Shown: positions 8,850 to 18,067, counted from the stretch's first letter. The stretch: DNA of 64,000 nt from an uncultured Prevotellaceae bacterium (GCA_902782305.1 CACZMV010000001.1:62001-126000), one strand, 5' to 3'. Numbers and translations: made by a program. The notes: generated by a model not told the origin, from the sequence alone.

Positions 8850-9569
8850 TTACTTCATCATTCCATTGATTCCAAAAGGACTCGCATCGTGGTTCAGATT
8901 CTCCTCGATATTGCCGATAATGCCATCCTTGATATGAACTATCTTGTTGGTTTCGTTAGCCACACCACTCTCGTGGGTTACCACCACGATGGTCATTCCG
9001 TCATCTTGGTTCAGCTTCTTCAGCAACTGCATCACTTCCACACTGGTCTTCGAGTCCAAAGCACCTGTAGGCTCATCAGCCAGGATAATCTGTGGACGAG
9101 TAATCAAAGCTCTGGCTATTGCCACACGCTGTTTCTGTCCACCCGATAGTTCGTTGGGATAATGCTCTGCCCAATCCAGGAGGCCCAGACGCTCTAGGTA
9201 TTCTAGGGCAAGCGTATGGCGCTTGCGCCTAGACACCCCTTGATAAAAAAGTGGCAACTCAACATTTTCTACTGCAGTCTTGAATGAAATCAAGTTAAAC
9301 GATTGGAAAATAAAGCCAATCATCTTGTTACGATACTCAGCAGCCTTGCGCTCAGAAAGGTTCCAGATGGGAGTTCCTGCGAGCTCGTAAATGCCAGAGT
9401 CGTAATTATCCAGAATACCTAATATATTTAATAAGGTACTCTTACCAGATCCAGAAGCACCCATGATGCTGACGAACTCTCCTTTCGCAATGTCGAGCGA
9501 GATACCCTTCAGCACATGCAGGGGCTGAGCACCCTGATAGGTCTTGTTAATGTCTTGTAAATGTATCAT
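8850..9569 (-). CDS. MacB/LolD-type ABC transporter ATP-binding protein
   Basis: A 239-residue ATPase with Walker A GASGSGKSTLL (about 36-46), Q-loop FIFQSFNL, signature LSGGQKQRVAIARAL (about 141-155), Walker B ILADEPTGALD and the H-switch VVTHES. These spacings and the SFNL segment are those of the LolD/MacB exporter ATPases. It lies 17 bp after the GntR gene and 3 bp before the permeases, and would energise them from the cytoplasm. Confidence 0.93.
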   Translation of the reverse strand: MIHLQDINKTYQGAQPLHVLKGISLDIAKGEFVSIMGASGSGKSTLLNILGILDNYDSGIYELAGTPIWNLSERKAAEYRNKMIGFIFQSFNLISFKTAVENVELPLFYQGVSRRKRHTLALEYLERLGLLDWAEHYPNELSGGQKQRVAIARALITRPQIILADEPTGALDSKTSVEVMQLLKKLNQDDGMTIVVVTHESGVANETNKIVHIKDGIIGNIEENLNHDASPFGINGMMK

Positions 9570-9586
9570 TTGTCTTTGATTGATTT

Positions 9587-9967
9587 CTACTTGTTAGACG
9601 TAAGTTCATCTTTTAAAGTTGCATCATAGACATCTTTAACATCTTCTAACGTAATGCCCAACAACTGCATCTGTCTAAACAGCTCAGGCAACTTCTCCTT
9701 CATAAACTCCTGCTTGCGAACCTTCAGAATCTGCTTCTTGGCGCCAGGGGTTACGAAGTAGCCCAGTCCTCGCTTGTTGTAGATCACTTCCTCGCGAGCC
9801 AATTGTTCGTAGGCCTTTACTGCTGTATTGGTGTTTACCTCTAGCAGCACGGCATATTCGCGAACACTTGGAATGCGATCATCGTCTTGATACACTCCTG
9901 ACAGTATCTCGTCGCACAGACGATCAGCCATCTGGATGTAAATTGGTTTATCGTTTGAGAATATCAT
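9587..9967 (-). CDS. GntR-family (YtrA subfamily) transcriptional regulator
   Basis: A short 126-residue GntR protein. The N-terminal winged helix (about residues 8-75) contains PIYIQMADRLCDEIL and the recognition helix region SVREYAVLLEVNTNTAVKAYEQL. The C-terminal tail is only about 50 residues, as in the YtrA subfamily, which lacks a large ligand domain and is usually paired with ABC transporters. Its start overlaps the end of the preceding membrane-protein gene by 20 bp. A YtrA-like inverted repeat (12521-12544) overlaps the probable operon promoter, suggesting autoregulation of both flanking ABC modules. In Bacillus subtilis YtrA responds to cell-wall-active peptides; the signal here is unknown. 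Confidence 0.9.
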   Translation of the reverse strand: MIFSNDKPIYIQMADRLCDEILSGVYQDDDRIPSVREYAVLLEVNTNTAVKAYEQLAREEVIYNKRGLGYFVTPGAKKQILKVRKQEFMKEKLPELFRQMQLLGITLEDVKDVYDATLKDELTSNK

Positions 9968-10841
9968 AATTAGTCCATTTGTTAGTGATTAACTGAAAAC
10001 CCTTAAAAATACGGAACGAAGTCCAGTAATTAATGAGAGAGATGATAGGAAGCACGATAGTCAGGACATAGGCCAGCGTACCAACTTCTTCAGAAATGTA
10101 AGTTCCATTCTCCCAATGCGAGGTAAACATATTAATGTCGTATGCATGTACGAACTTCACTAACAAAACCATGCAAAGGATAAAGAACAAACCTGTCAGC
10201 ACGAAGGAATACTTGCGCAGATAGACGCCACCCAAAGTAAAGAGCGAGTGAATCCACAGGGTAAAAGCCAGCATAAAGAGCAACTGCATAGTAATATACC
10301 AAGTCGAATAATGATAATCATTTGCCTTCAGGGCGTTAGGAGTCAGATTATCCACCATCTGCGGAATAGCTGATGCCCACCAATGCCACGTCTCGCCTGT
10401 TTGTTCGAACTTGATGCTAATGGTTCCAACGGAAGGTCCGTCAATCCACATCCATCCCATTCGCAAAGAATCGCCAATGACCAATGCCAAGCACAGACAC
10501 AGCGTCAGGACTATCGTGGTGTAGAACACCAACGAGAGGAATTTCTCAAGGTTGGAAGCAGGAAGCATCAGGAAGGCTTCGCGCTTGCGTTTGCTATTGA
10601 CTGATGATACTACGGTGCTGATGAAAATAACCAGCATCAGCATAAAGGCTACACAACCAAATTGGGAAATATTCCAGACCATAGCAAGAGGGTCGTTATA
10701 ACCAGTCATCTTGATGATAATCATCTCTGCCAAGAACCATCCCAAAGAGCCAGCTATGGTGAAGCCCAGTATTCGTTTGAAATTGACGCTGAGCACCCAG
10801 CGTAGCATCTTGCCAAATCTATTGAAACTAAAACTATTCAT
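9948..10841 (-). CDS. Polytopic membrane protein of a YtrA-linked ABC module
   Basis: A 297-residue protein with about six hydrophobic helices and no recognisable enzymatic motif. It is paralogous to the next gene upstream (10860-11657): both begin with an FxxxRFGKxxxW stretch and both contain MLPASNxEK after the second helix. It sits between that gene and the YtrA-type regulator, overlapping the latter by 20 bp. By context it is the permease half, or an accessory integral protein, of the ABC transporter whose ATPase is at 11670-12485, resembling the YtrC/YtrD-type arrangement. The transported substrate is not known. Confidence 0.7.
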   Translation of the reverse strand: MNSFSFNRFGKMLRWVLSVNFKRILGFTIAGSLGWFLAEMIIIKMTGYNDPLAMVWNISQFGCVAFMLMLVIFISTVVSSVNSKRKREAFLMLPASNLEKFLSLVFYTTIVLTLCLCLALVIGDSLRMGWMWIDGPSVGTISIKFEQTGETWHWWASAIPQMVDNLTPNALKANDYHYSTWYITMQLLFMLAFTLWIHSLFTLGGVYLRKYSFVLTGLFFILCMVLLVKFVHAYDINMFTSHWENGTYISEEVGTLAYVLTIVLPIISLINYWTSFRIFKGFQLITNKWTNYDILKR

Positions 10842-10859
10842 ATCGCGTACCTTATTATA

Positions 10860-11657
10860 TTATATGTTCACAAAACGAGCTATATTCTTCGTGCGACAGA
10901 AGATTCTGTAGGACAACCAGAAGTTCAACACCGCCCAAGCCAGACTGATGAAATCCATAACATCATAGTCCATCGTTGTAACGTCGTTCTTCATCTCCTG
11001 ATAGTCAGAATAAGAAAAAAACGAGCTCTGAATCACTAAGAGCACGATGAGTGCTATCGTGGTGAATATCCAGGCATATTTGTGCGAACGGAAGAAGGTG
11101 CCACCAAGCGTATAGCACGAGTGAAGCCAGAATCCTGTTACAAAGATAGATACCCACAAGCGAGTTGGCAAATCAGCCTCCGCAGTAAAGATGTTGCAAA
11201 CCTTTTGTGCTACGAGCATCACATAATCATTGCCCAACAGCACATTCACCAGATACTGCGTCAGATCGGCAACAAAGAATGTTGCGAGGTAAAGGGGCAA
11301 CAATACGAGCCAAGTGGCGTAGCGCATCAGATATTTCTCGAAATTAGAAGCTGGCAGCATGAGCAAGGTCTGCAAGTCGTGCTTTCCCTTCATGCTTGAG
11401 AACATCATTGAGGGACCTGTTATGATGGTAATCAGAAATGCAGCAACTGTAGCAATGGTGCATGTCTGATAGGCGCGAGTATCACTGGCCTCATACGCCC
11501 CTATCGAGCGTGTTTGGAAAAAATGAGTCGTGACACAGACAAAGAGAAGCGTCAGGACCGTCAACATGGTCAGGACCTGCTTCACATAGAAACTCCTGTC
11601 GTTGGTCAGCGACCACACAGCCAACTTTCCGAATCGTTTGATATTAAACTGAATCAT
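10860..11657 (-). CDS. Polytopic membrane protein of a YtrA-linked ABC module (paralogue)
   Basis: A 265-residue protein with about six predicted membrane helices and the shared MLPASNFEKYL motif near residue 97. It starts 12 bp after the ATPase gene stops, and the paralogous membrane gene follows 18 bp downstream. The pair plus the ATPase looks like an ABC exporter with two non-identical membrane subunits. No catalytic motif or signal peptide is seen. The role is inferred from gene order only. Confidence 0.7.
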   Translation of the reverse strand: MIQFNIKRFGKLAVWSLTNDRSFYVKQVLTMLTVLTLLFVCVTTHFFQTRSIGAYEASDTRAYQTCTIATVAAFLITIITGPSMMFSSMKGKHDLQTLLMLPASNFEKYLMRYATWLVLLPLYLATFFVADLTQYLVNVLLGNDYVMLVAQKVCNIFTAEADLPTRLWVSIFVTGFWLHSCYTLGGTFFRSHKYAWIFTTIALIVLLVIQSSFFSYSDYQEMKNDVTTMDYDVMDFISLAWAVLNFWLSYRIFCRTKNIARFVNI

Positions 11658-11669
11658 AGCAAATCCTCC

Positions 11670-12485
11670 TTAGATTTTACCCTGGGTTACAGCATTGAAA
11701 AGCAGTTCAAGGTTCACCTGCGTCTCAGCGCTATCCTCCTTGCGTGGGGCAATAACAGCATTTCCCTGAAGTGAAGGCTCTGCATAAATAGCGTCGTCCA
11801 TCTGAGCGGGTGTGCGATATTCGAAGGTATACTTCTCCTGAATCTCAGCAACAGAGGCATCGAGCAACAGCTTCTGGGGAGAAAGAATCAGGATGTGGTC
11901 GAGCAAAGACTCTACATCGTGCACCTGATGGGTTGAGATAATCAGGGTGCGATCGTCGCTCATATACTGAGCCACCACCTTACGGAACTGACTCTTCGAG
12001 GGGATATCCAGTCCGTTGGTAGGCTCGTCCATCAAGAGCACCTTCGTATTGGTGGCTAAAGCGAAGGCCATATACACCTTCTTCTTCTGACCCATTGAGA
12101 GCGCATTCAGTTTCAGGTTGGTTGAAAGTTCGAAGTCTTTCAGACAAGCCTCCAGCACCTCACGATTGAAACGAGGATAGAACAGCTCGTTAATCTTCAC
12201 ATACTGGTTGAGCGACATAGCGGGCAAGTCGAACTCCTCAGGTACGATGAAAATCTCGCTCAACGTTTCAGGCTTGCGGAGCTTTGTTTCGACTGAATCA
12301 AAACACACAGCACCCTTCTTGGGACGAAGCAAACCACTAATCAGGTAGAGCAGCGTCGATTTGCCCGTACCGTTCTTTCCCAGCAAACCATAGATGTTGT
12401 CTTGTTTCAGTGTCAGACTGAAATCATCGAATACCAGGTTCTTCTGACCTGCATACTTAAAACTGATGTTTTTTACTTCAATCAT
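11670..12485 (-). CDS. ABC transporter ATP-binding protein (YtrB-like)
   Basis: A 271-residue ATPase with Walker A LLGKNGTGKSTLLYL (about 33-47), a variant signature LSMGQKKKVYMAFAL (about 128-142), Walker B VLLMDEPTNGLD and switch His in ISTHQVHD. The first 210 residues are the nucleotide-binding domain; the remaining 60 form a family-typical tail. It is the first gene of the leftward nine-gene run and lies just downstream of a well-formed promoter with a YtrA-like operator. It would power the two paralogous membrane proteins that follow. Confidence 0.9.
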   Translation of the reverse strand: MIEVKNISFKYAGQKNLVFDDFSLTLKQDNIYGLLGKNGTGKSTLLYLISGLLRPKKGAVCFDSVETKLRKPETLSEIFIVPEEFDLPAMSLNQYVKINELFYPRFNREVLEACLKDFELSTNLKLNALSMGQKKKVYMAFALATNTKVLLMDEPTNGLDIPSKSQFRKVVAQYMSDDRTLIISTHQVHDVESLLDHILILSPQKLLLDASVAEIQEKYTFEYRTPAQMDDAIYAEPSLQGNAVIAPRKEDSAETQVNLELLFNAVTQGKI

Positions 12486-12520
12486 AATTGTCTATTTTTA
12501 GTTGATTTATTCTCTGTATT

Positions 12521-12544
12521 AGTGTACCACTTTAATAGTACACT
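12521..12544 (-). promoter_or_regulatory. YtrA-like operator of the ABC operon
   Basis: A perfect inverted repeat AGTGTAC-N10-GTACACT, which is AGTGTA-N12-TACACT in the form used for YtrA sites. It begins immediately downstream of the -7 element on the minus strand, so a bound repressor would cover the transcription start. The operon encodes a YtrA-subfamily GntR protein. Confidence 0.65.
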
Positions 12545-12545
12545 G

Positions 12546-12577
12546 CAAAAGTAGGGTAAATATTCGTTCCCTCCAAA
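12546..12577 (-). promoter_or_regulatory. Promoter of the leftward ABC/efflux operon
   Basis: On the minus strand TTTG (12577-12574), a 20-bp spacer and TACTTTTG (12553-12546) match the full Bacteroidota TTTG-N19-21-TAnnTTTG consensus. It lies about 60 bp upstream of the first ABC gene. Confidence 0.75.
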
Positions 12578-12731
12578 TTTTTTCGGCATTATTTTTCAAA
12601 TTAACGCATATTTAACATTTCCACCTTATTTAATATATATATAAGAGGAGCCTATTGGGGGATTCATGGGCATTCGATTCCTTTTTTACAACCCCTAACT
12701 GCATTTCTATTTTCCTCGAATAGATTTTTTA

Positions 12732-12815
12732 ATTTCAGGCCTTGGAATATATATTTCAGGACGTGGAATATATATTTCAGGACGTGGAATATATATTTCA
12801 GGACCTGAAATATAA
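12732..12815. repeat. Four tandem copies of a 21-bp unit
   Basis: Units start at 12732, 12753, 12774 and 12795; the second and third are identical (ATTTCAGGACGTGGAATATAT-like, 21 bp), the outer two diverge by a few bases. The last unit ends in a palindrome, ATTTCAGG-A-CCTGAAAT (12795-12811). Each unit spans two helical turns. Function unknown. Confidence 0.85.
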
Positions 12816-12834
12816 AACTTCCAGTATAGTAAGG

Positions 12835-12880
12835 AAAAAAAATACCTATATGCAAGAGTCAGGACTCCTGATATAGGTAT
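12835..12880 (-). terminator. Intrinsic terminator of nadK
   Basis: Outer arms ATACCTATAT (12842-12851) and ATATAGGTAT (12871-12880) enclose an inner GAGTC/GACTC pairing. On the minus strand the hairpin is followed by a T tract (12842-12835). It begins about 20 bp after the nadK stop. Confidence 0.85.
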
Positions 12881-12900
12881 GAAATATAGGCTTGAAAGCT

Positions 12901-13788
12901 TTATTTACGCTGGTCGGCACCCCACATCATCTTCTCGCGCAGGGTGTGGAAATACTTGGTGCCGGCTCGCTTGATGACCCTCACGCGATAAGGTGCCTTG
13001 CGAATGGTCAGGCGAGTGGACTCAGGCAAGTTCTCAGAACGTCCGTCAAGGGCTACCAGGAAATTGTGCGTTCTGCTTTCTACCGTCAACTTAATCTCCG
13101 AATCCTCAGAGAAGACAATAGGTCGCACATTGAGGGAATGGGGAGCCACAGCGGTCAGCGAGAACACATGCGTTCCAGGCACAATAATGGGACCTCCGTT
13201 GGAGAGTGAATAAGCTGTCGAACCCGTTGGTGTACTGATTATCAAGCCATCAGCCTGATAGGTCGTCACATAATCGCCATTAACTGTAACATGAATGCTG
13301 ATCATCGAAGCGTTATCCCGTTTCAGGATAGCCACATCGTTCAAAGCACAATTGTAACCCTGAATGGCTTTCCCATCAGTCTCCACGCGAATCACTGAAC
13401 GGGTGTCAACAGCATAGTCGCCTTCATACAAGGCATTAATGGTGTGTTCTATCTCCTGAGCATTCACATCGGCAAGGAATCCTAAACGACCAGTATTGAT
13501 ACCTAAGATAGGCACTTGCTTGCCTCCCACCTTGCTGGCAGCACGAAGGAACGTTCCGTCACCTCCCATCGAGATAACGAAGTCGGCTTCAAACGAACTT
13601 CCATCGAAGATGCGAACACCCTCAATAGGCAATCGTTGTCCTGTGGTAAGGAAGGTATAAAACTCGCGCTCAATGCACACATCAGCCTGTCTGGCAGCAA
13701 GGCATGCCAGCAGTTTTTGGATGGACACCGACTTCTTTGGCTGGTACAGATTGCCAAAGATGGCGAAACGTAGTTTTCGTGAAGTCAT
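12901..13788 (-). CDS. nadK: NAD kinase
   Basis: A 295-residue cytoplasmic enzyme that phosphorylates NAD to NADP. The ATP-grasp-like site motif GGDGTFLRA lies at residues 75-83, followed by NTGRLGFLA near 97 and the second conserved motif PTGSTAYSLSNGGP near 190. These motifs, their order and the length are standard for bacterial NadK. It is transcribed alone, leftward, from a full-consensus promoter that overlaps the divergent pdxJ promoter, and ends at a strong terminator. Confidence 0.95.
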   Translation of the reverse strand: MTSRKLRFAIFGNLYQPKKSVSIQKLLACLAARQADVCIEREFYTFLTTGQRLPIEGVRIFDGSSFEADFVISMGGDGTFLRAASKVGGKQVPILGINTGRLGFLADVNAQEIEHTINALYEGDYAVDTRSVIRVETDGKAIQGYNCALNDVAILKRDNASMISIHVTVNGDYVTTYQADGLIISTPTGSTAYSLSNGGPIIVPGTHVFSLTAVAPHSLNVRPIVFSEDSEIKLTVESRTHNFLVALDGRSENLPESTRLTIRKAPYRVRVIKRAGTKYFHTLREKMMWGADQRK

Positions 13789-13830
13789 AAAAAATATCGC
13801 TTATTTAGCCGTTTATTCACAAAGTTTTTG

Positions 13831-13838
13831 TATCTTTG
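13831..13838 (+). promoter_or_regulatory. Candidate -7 element of pdxJ
   Basis: TATCTTTG on the plus strand, about 55 bp before the pdxJ start. It is separated by 6 bp from the mirror-image nadK element, so the two promoters probably compete. Confidence 0.5.
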
Positions 13839-13844
13839 CGCTTG

Positions 13845-13877
13845 CAAAGATAATGATTTTTAGTGAAACACATCAAA
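13845..13877 (-). promoter_or_regulatory. Promoter of nadK
   Basis: On the minus strand TTTG (13877-13874), a 21-bp spacer and TATCTTTG (13852-13845) form a complete Bacteroidota promoter about 57 bp upstream of the nadK start. Confidence 0.7.
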
Positions 13878-13892
13878 ACGAATCAATAAAAA

Positions 13893-14606
13893 ATGACGAA
13901 TCTAAGTGTAAATATCAATAAGATTGCCACGCTGCGCAACGCCAGAGGTGGTAATAATCCTAATGTGCTGAGTGTGGCTCGCGACGTAGAACTGTTTGGT
14001 GCACAGGGTGTTACCGTTCATCCAAGACCTGACGAGCGCCACATCCGTTATCAGGATGTACGCGACTTGAAACCCCAGATTACTACTGAGTTCAATATCG
14101 AAGGCAACCCCATCGATTCATTCACTGCACTCGTACTGGAAGTGATTCCTACACAGGTCACACTCGTACCAGATAGTCACGACCAGCTGACTTCGAATCA
14201 TGGTTGGAACACCATTGAGAACCGTTCGTTCTTGACGGACATCTGCAAAACCTTCAAAGATGCAGGCATTCGTACCAGCATATTTGTGAATGCTGACCCA
14301 CGAATGGTGGAGGGTGCCAAGGTGTGTGGTGCTGATCGTGTGGAACTATACACAGAGCCTTATGCTTCAGGCTATGCCCAGAATCGCGAAGCAGCTATTG
14401 CTCCATTCGTAACAGCAGCTGAAGAGGCACGTCGTGTAGGACTGGGACTGAATGCAGGTCACGACCTCTCATTAGAGAATCTTCAGTATTATCATCAGAT
14501 GATTCCCTGGACAGACGAGGTTTCCATAGGTCATGCGCTCATCTGCGATGCACTCTATCTGGGATTACAAGAAACTATCAAACGTTATCTTGATGCACTT
14601 AAATAA
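13893..14606 (+). CDS. pdxJ: Pyridoxine 5'-phosphate synthase
   Basis: This 237-residue TIM-barrel enzyme condenses 1-deoxyxylulose 5-phosphate with 3-amino-2-oxopropyl phosphate in the DXP-dependent vitamin B6 pathway. Family motifs seen are the N-terminal [28 protein letters not shown] near residue 45, EFNIEGNP near 68 and the C-terminal [11 protein letters not shown]. The length is that of PdxJ. The start ATG follows an AAAAA stretch. It opens a rightward run with a DJ-1 protein, ispD and recG; ispD also acts in DXP-derived metabolism. Confidence 0.95.
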   Translation: MTNLSVNINKIATLRNARGGNNPNVLSVARDVELFGAQGVTVHPRPDERHIRYQDVRDLKPQITTEFNIEGNPIDSFTALVLEVIPTQVTLVPDSHDQLTSNHGWNTIENRSFLTDICKTFKDAGIRTSIFVNADPRMVEGAKVCGADRVELYTEPYASGYAQNREAAIAPFVTAAEEARRVGLGLNAGHDLSLENLQYYHQMIPWTDEVSIGHALICDALYLGLQETIKRYLDALK

Positions 14607-14670
14607 ATAGTAAATTGTAAATTGTCTAATCGACCTTGGTCGCTTTGTACCTTGGTCAAAGAAATTGTAA
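14607..14670. repeat. Spacer with short direct repeats after the pdxJ stop
   Basis: The gap begins at the pdxJ stop with near-repeats of TAAATTG and later two ACCTTGGTC copies (14632 and 14651 region). No promoter or terminator is clear; the genes may be co-transcribed. Confidence 0.4.
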
Positions 14671-15234
14671 ATGAAAAAGGTATATGTATTCTTAGCAGAC
14701 GGCTTCGAGGATGTTGAAGCTCTGATTCCCATCGACGTTCTGCGTCGTGGTGGTGTTGACGTAACTACTGTAAGCATTACCGACTTCCCGCTGGTTCAGT
14801 CGGCTCATGGTGTAAACATCGAGGCTGATATGATGTTCGAGCAAGGCGATTTCGCTGATGCCGACCTGCTGTTCCTTCCTGGCGGAATGCCTGGAGCCTC
14901 GAACCTTTTCGAGCATAAAGGCGTTTGCAAGGCTATCGTCGACCAGCACATGGCTGGCAAGAAGGTGGCTGCTATCTGCGCTTCGCCCGCTGTGGTATTA
15001 GCCCCATTAGGAATCCTCGAAGGAAAGAAGGCCACCTGCTATCCTGGTTTCGAGCAGGCTTTGGAGGATGCCAAATATACGGGCGACCTTGTTACCGTTG
15101 ATGGCAATGTAACAACGGGTGAAGGTCCTGCAGCTGCATTCCCCTTTGCTTACGAACTGCTGGCTCAGTTGGTTGACAAAAAGACCTCCGACCAGATTGC
15201 AGAAGGCATGCGCTTCAAACACTTGATGGCCTGA
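14671..15234 (+). CDS. DJ-1/PfpI family protein (YajL/ThiJ-like)
   Basis: A 187-residue cytoplasmic protein of the DJ-1 superfamily. It has the N-terminal [11 protein letters not shown] segment, with the conserved Glu that assists the catalytic cysteine, and the nucleophile elbow [14 protein letters not shown] with Cys at about residue 107. The length and motifs resemble YajL, DJ-1 and similar proteins linked to glyoxal detoxification, chaperoning or oxidative stress. Older annotations call the family thiazole-monophosphate biosynthesis, which is not supported by these motifs. The stop overlaps the ispD start (TGATG), so the two genes are translationally coupled. Confidence 0.88.
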   Translation: MKKVYVFLADGFEDVEALIPIDVLRRGGVDVTTVSITDFPLVQSAHGVNIEADMMFEQGDFADADLLFLPGGMPGASNLFEHKGVCKAIVDQHMAGKKVAAICASPAVVLAPLGILEGKKATCYPGFEQALEDAKYTGDLVTVDGNVTTGEGPAAAFPFAYELLAQLVDKKTSDQIAEGMRFKHLMA

Positions 15235-15899
15235 TGGATTATATCATCATAGTAGCAGGGGGTAAAGGCCTGCGAATGGGGAGCGATATTCCCAAACAGT
15301 TTCTGCCTATTGGTGGAAAACCTGTATTGATGCGAACCCTTGAAAGGTTTCGCCAATACTCTCCTTCCCTGCAGATTATCCTCGTATTGCCCAAGGCACA
15401 ACAGGACTATTGGCAGAAGCTTTGCAAGGAATACGCTTTCGACATAGACTACCAATTGGCAGATGGAGGCGAAACACGCTTCCATTCTGTACAAAACGGT
15501 CTCGCAAAGATTCCTGACAATGCACAAGGAGTAGTTGGTGTGCATGATGGAGTGCGCCCCTTCCCCAGCATTGACGTGATTCGCAACTGCTATGAGACAG
15601 CTCGTGAAAAGAAAGCCGTGATTCCCGTCATTCCCGTTGTGGAAACGGTTCGCCATTTAAAAGGCGATACATCCGTTACTGTTCCTCGTAATGATTACCG
15701 TTTGGTGCAGACTCCACAAACCTTTGATATTCAACTATTAAAGGCCGCCAATCGTCAACCCTATAACGAAGGGTTTACGGATGATGCCAGCGTAGTCGAA
15801 GCATTTGGTTTCGATATTACCCTTGTGGAAGGCAATCGCGAGAATATCAAGATAACAACCCCCTACGACCTGAAGATAGCAGAAGTGCTGATAGGATGA
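15234..15899 (+). CDS. ispD: 2-C-methyl-D-erythritol 4-phosphate cytidylyltransferase
   Basis: A 221-residue enzyme of the MEP isoprenoid pathway that transfers CMP to methylerythritol phosphate. The nucleotide-binding signature [20 protein letters not shown] occupies residues 7-26. VHDGVRPF near residue 104 and the C-terminal [10 protein letters not shown]...[16 protein letters not shown] are family-specific. The start overlaps the stop of the DJ-1 gene by one base, and its own stop overlaps the recG start (ATGA), giving a tightly coupled trio. Confidence 0.95.
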   Translation: MDYIIIVAGGKGLRMGSDIPKQFLPIGGKPVLMRTLERFRQYSPSLQIILVLPKAQQDYWQKLCKEYAFDIDYQLADGGETRFHSVQNGLAKIPDNAQGVVGVHDGVRPFPSIDVIRNCYETAREKKAVIPVIPVVETVRHLKGDTSVTVPRNDYRLVQTPQTFDIQLLKAANRQPYNEGFTDDASVVEAFGFDITLVEGNRENIKITTPYDLKIAEVLIG

Positions 15900-17998
15900 A
15901 CGGAATTCTGCAACAAGACATACAATACTTGCCTGGAGTAGGTCCTAGCAGGAAGAAGATGCTCAACGATGAGTTGGGTATCCAGACCTTTGCCGACTTG
16001 TTGCAATACTATCCTTATAAGCATGTGGATCGTAGTCGACTCTACAGTATAGGAGAGTTGAATGGCGATATGCCCTTTGTGCAGGTCAAGGGACATATTC
16101 TTAGCTTCGAGACCTTCAAGATGAGTGCCCGTAAGGAACGTGTGGTGGCTCACTTCACTGATGGTTCAGGCAAGGTGATGGACCTGACATGGTTCAACGG
16201 AGGGAAATATGCCAAACAGAGCTATACCATCGGCAAGGAATACATTGTCTTCGGACGACCGAATGTCTATAACGGACGCATCAACGTGACCCATCCTGAT
16301 ATGGATCCTGCTGAAAAGCTGGAACTCTCAGCCATGGGTATGCAGCCTTACTACAACACTTCTGAGAAGATGAAGAAGGCTGGGCTGAATAGCCGTTCTG
16401 TTGAGCGTCTTACCAAGACACTTCTTGAAGTACTGAAAGAAGAACTGCCAGAAACCCTACCTGACTTCATCACTGAAAAGCTACACCTGATGTCGCGCGA
16501 CGAGGCCCTACGTAAGATTCATTATCCACAGAATGCCAAGGAGTTAGAGCGGGCTCGCGTTCGACTGAAGTTTGAGGAATTGTTCTATGTCCAGCTGAAT
16601 ATATTAAGGTATGCTAGCGACCAGCGACGCAAATACAGAGGGTATGTCTTCTCGAAGGTAGGTGACTATTTCAACGGATTTTACAAAGACAACCTGCCCT
16701 TCCCTTTAACAGAAGCACAGAAACGAGTCATCCGTGAGATTCGCAAGGACATGGGTAGCGGACGACAGATGAATCGTCTGTTGCAAGGCGATGTGGGTAG
16801 TGGCAAGACCTTAGTTGCCTTGATGTCCATGCTTATCGCATTGGACAATGGGTATCAGGCTTGCATCATGGCACCTACAGAAATCCTGGCTGAACAACAT
16901 TTACAAACCATCATGGCTTTCCTGAAAGACATGAACATTCGCGTAGCCTTGTTGACAGGTATTGTAAAAGGCAAGAAGCGACAGGAAATTCTGGAAGGAT
17001 TGCTGGATGGCACTGTACAGATACTCGTGGGTACCCATGCTGTTATCGAAGATACTGTGCAGTTTGCACGTTTAGGTTTTGTGGTTGTCGACGAACAGCA
17101 TCGCTTTGGTGTTGCTCAGCGTGCCAAACTTTGGAACAAGAGTCAGAATCCTCCTCATGTTCTCGTGATGACAGCAACACCTATTCCTCGTACCTTGGCC
17201 ATGACGCTGTATGGCGATTTAGACGTGAGTGTTATCGACGAACTGCCTCCTGGTCGTAAACCCGTAGCAACCCAGCATATCTTTGACCGTTCGTTGCCAT
17301 CGTTATACGACAGCATACGCAACCAGATTCATCAGGGCAGACAGGTTTACATTGTATTCCCCCTCATTGAGGAAAGCGAGAAGATAGACCTCAAGAACCT
17401 TGAAGAGGGTTACGAGGTTCTGAAACAAGTATTCCCAGAGTTCCGACTAAGCAAGGTACATGGCAAAATGAAACCTGCTGATAAAGAGGCTGAGATGCAG
17501 AAGTTCGTCAATGGCGAAACGCAGATTCTTGTTGCGACTACAGTTATTGAGGTTGGAGTCAATGTGCCCAACGCCTCTGTCATGGTGATTCTCGAAGCCC
17601 AGCGCTTTGGTCTCAGTCAGTTGCATCAGTTAAGAGGTCGAGTGGGACGTGGGGCCGATCAGTCATACTGCATCTTGGTTACTGGCTACAAATTAGCAGA
17701 AGATACCAAAAAACGAATCGATATCATGTGTGAAACCAACGACGGGTTCCGGATTGCCGAAGCCGACCTAAAACTGCGTGGACCTGGCGATTTGGAAGGA
17801 ACTCAACAAAGCGGTATGGCTTTCGACTTGAAGATAGCCGATATTGCTCGTGATGGACAACTGGTTCAAATGGCTCGCAATGAGGCCCAAATCATTATCG
17901 ACGACGACCCCATTTGTGAGAATCCCCGATACTACATATTGTGGAAAACATTGCGCGATTTACGCAAAACTAACATCAATTGGGGCGTTATTTCTTAA
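15896..17998 (+). CDS. recG: ATP-dependent DNA helicase RecG
   Basis: A 700-residue SF2 helicase that reverses stalled replication forks and branch-migrates recombination intermediates. It has the N-terminal wedge/OB-fold domain (about 60-160, [14 protein letters not shown]), Walker A GDVGSGKT near residue 299, motif II DEQH near 398 followed by RFGVAQR, motif [11 protein letters not shown], and the helicase C-terminal motif [11 protein letters not shown] near 580. The length is typical. It overlaps ispD by 4 bp (ATGA), so it depends on the upstream transcript. Confidence 0.96.
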   Translation: MNGILQQDIQYLPGVGPSRKKMLNDELGIQTFADLLQYYPYKHVDRSRLYSIGELNGDMPFVQVKGHILSFETFKMSARKERVVAHFTDGSGKVMDLTWFNGGKYAKQSYTIGKEYIVFGRPNVYNGRINVTHPDMDPAEKLELSAMGMQPYYNTSEKMKKAGLNSRSVERLTKTLLEVLKEELPETLPDFITEKLHLMSRDEALRKIHYPQNAKELERARVRLKFEELFYVQLNILRYASDQRRKYRGYVFSKVGDYFNGFYKDNLPFPLTEAQKRVIREIRKDMGSGRQMNRLLQGDVGSGKTLVALMSMLIALDNGYQACIMAPTEILAEQHLQTIMAFLKDMNIRVALLTGIVKGKKRQEILEGLLDGTVQILVGTHAVIEDTVQFARLGFVVVDEQHRFGVAQRAKLWNKSQNPPHVLVMTATPIPRTLAMTLYGDLDVSVIDELPPGRKPVATQHIFDRSLPSLYDSIRNQIHQGRQVYIVFPLIEESEKIDLKNLEEGYEVLKQVFPEFRLSKVHGKMKPADKEAEMQKFVNGETQILVATTVIEVGVNVPNASVMVILEAQRFGLSQLHQLRGRVGRGADQSYCILVTGYKLAEDTKKRIDIMCETNDGFRIAEADLKLRGPGDLEGTQQSGMAFDLKIADIARDGQLVQMARNEAQIIIDDDPICENPRYYILWKTLRDLRKTNINWGVIS

Positions 17999-18059
17999 AT
18001 AAAAGTGTTAAAACACACATAAAGAGTGTTAACTGCATACTTTTTCAGAAAATATTTAT

Positions 18060-18067
18060 TACCTTTG
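18060..18067 (+). promoter_or_regulatory. Candidate -7 element of the LysM/M23 gene
   Basis: TACCTTTG matches TAnnTTTG about 90 bp upstream of the start. No -33 TTTG is found at the expected distance. Confidence 0.4.

Larger units (their letters stand above)
12486..12900. other. 415-bp gene-free region between the ABC operon and nadK
   Basis: From left to right it holds the ABC operon leader, the YtrA-like operator and promoter (12521-12577), an AT-rich stretch without features (12578-12731), four 21-bp tandem repeats (12732-12815) and the nadK terminator (12835-12880). No coding sequence is supported. Confidence 0.7.

Noticed and set aside
8406-9149. A 247-codon rightward frame
   Set aside because: Antisense to the MacB permease and its ATPase, with no motif of its own.
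12732-12815. CRISPR-like array
   Set aside because: The units are contiguous 21-mers without spacers and no cas genes are nearby.
12664-12855. A 63-codon leftward frame with repeated YIFHVLK units
   Set aside because: It only reads through the 21-bp tandem repeats and has no start context or homology; the repeat explains the periodic peptide.
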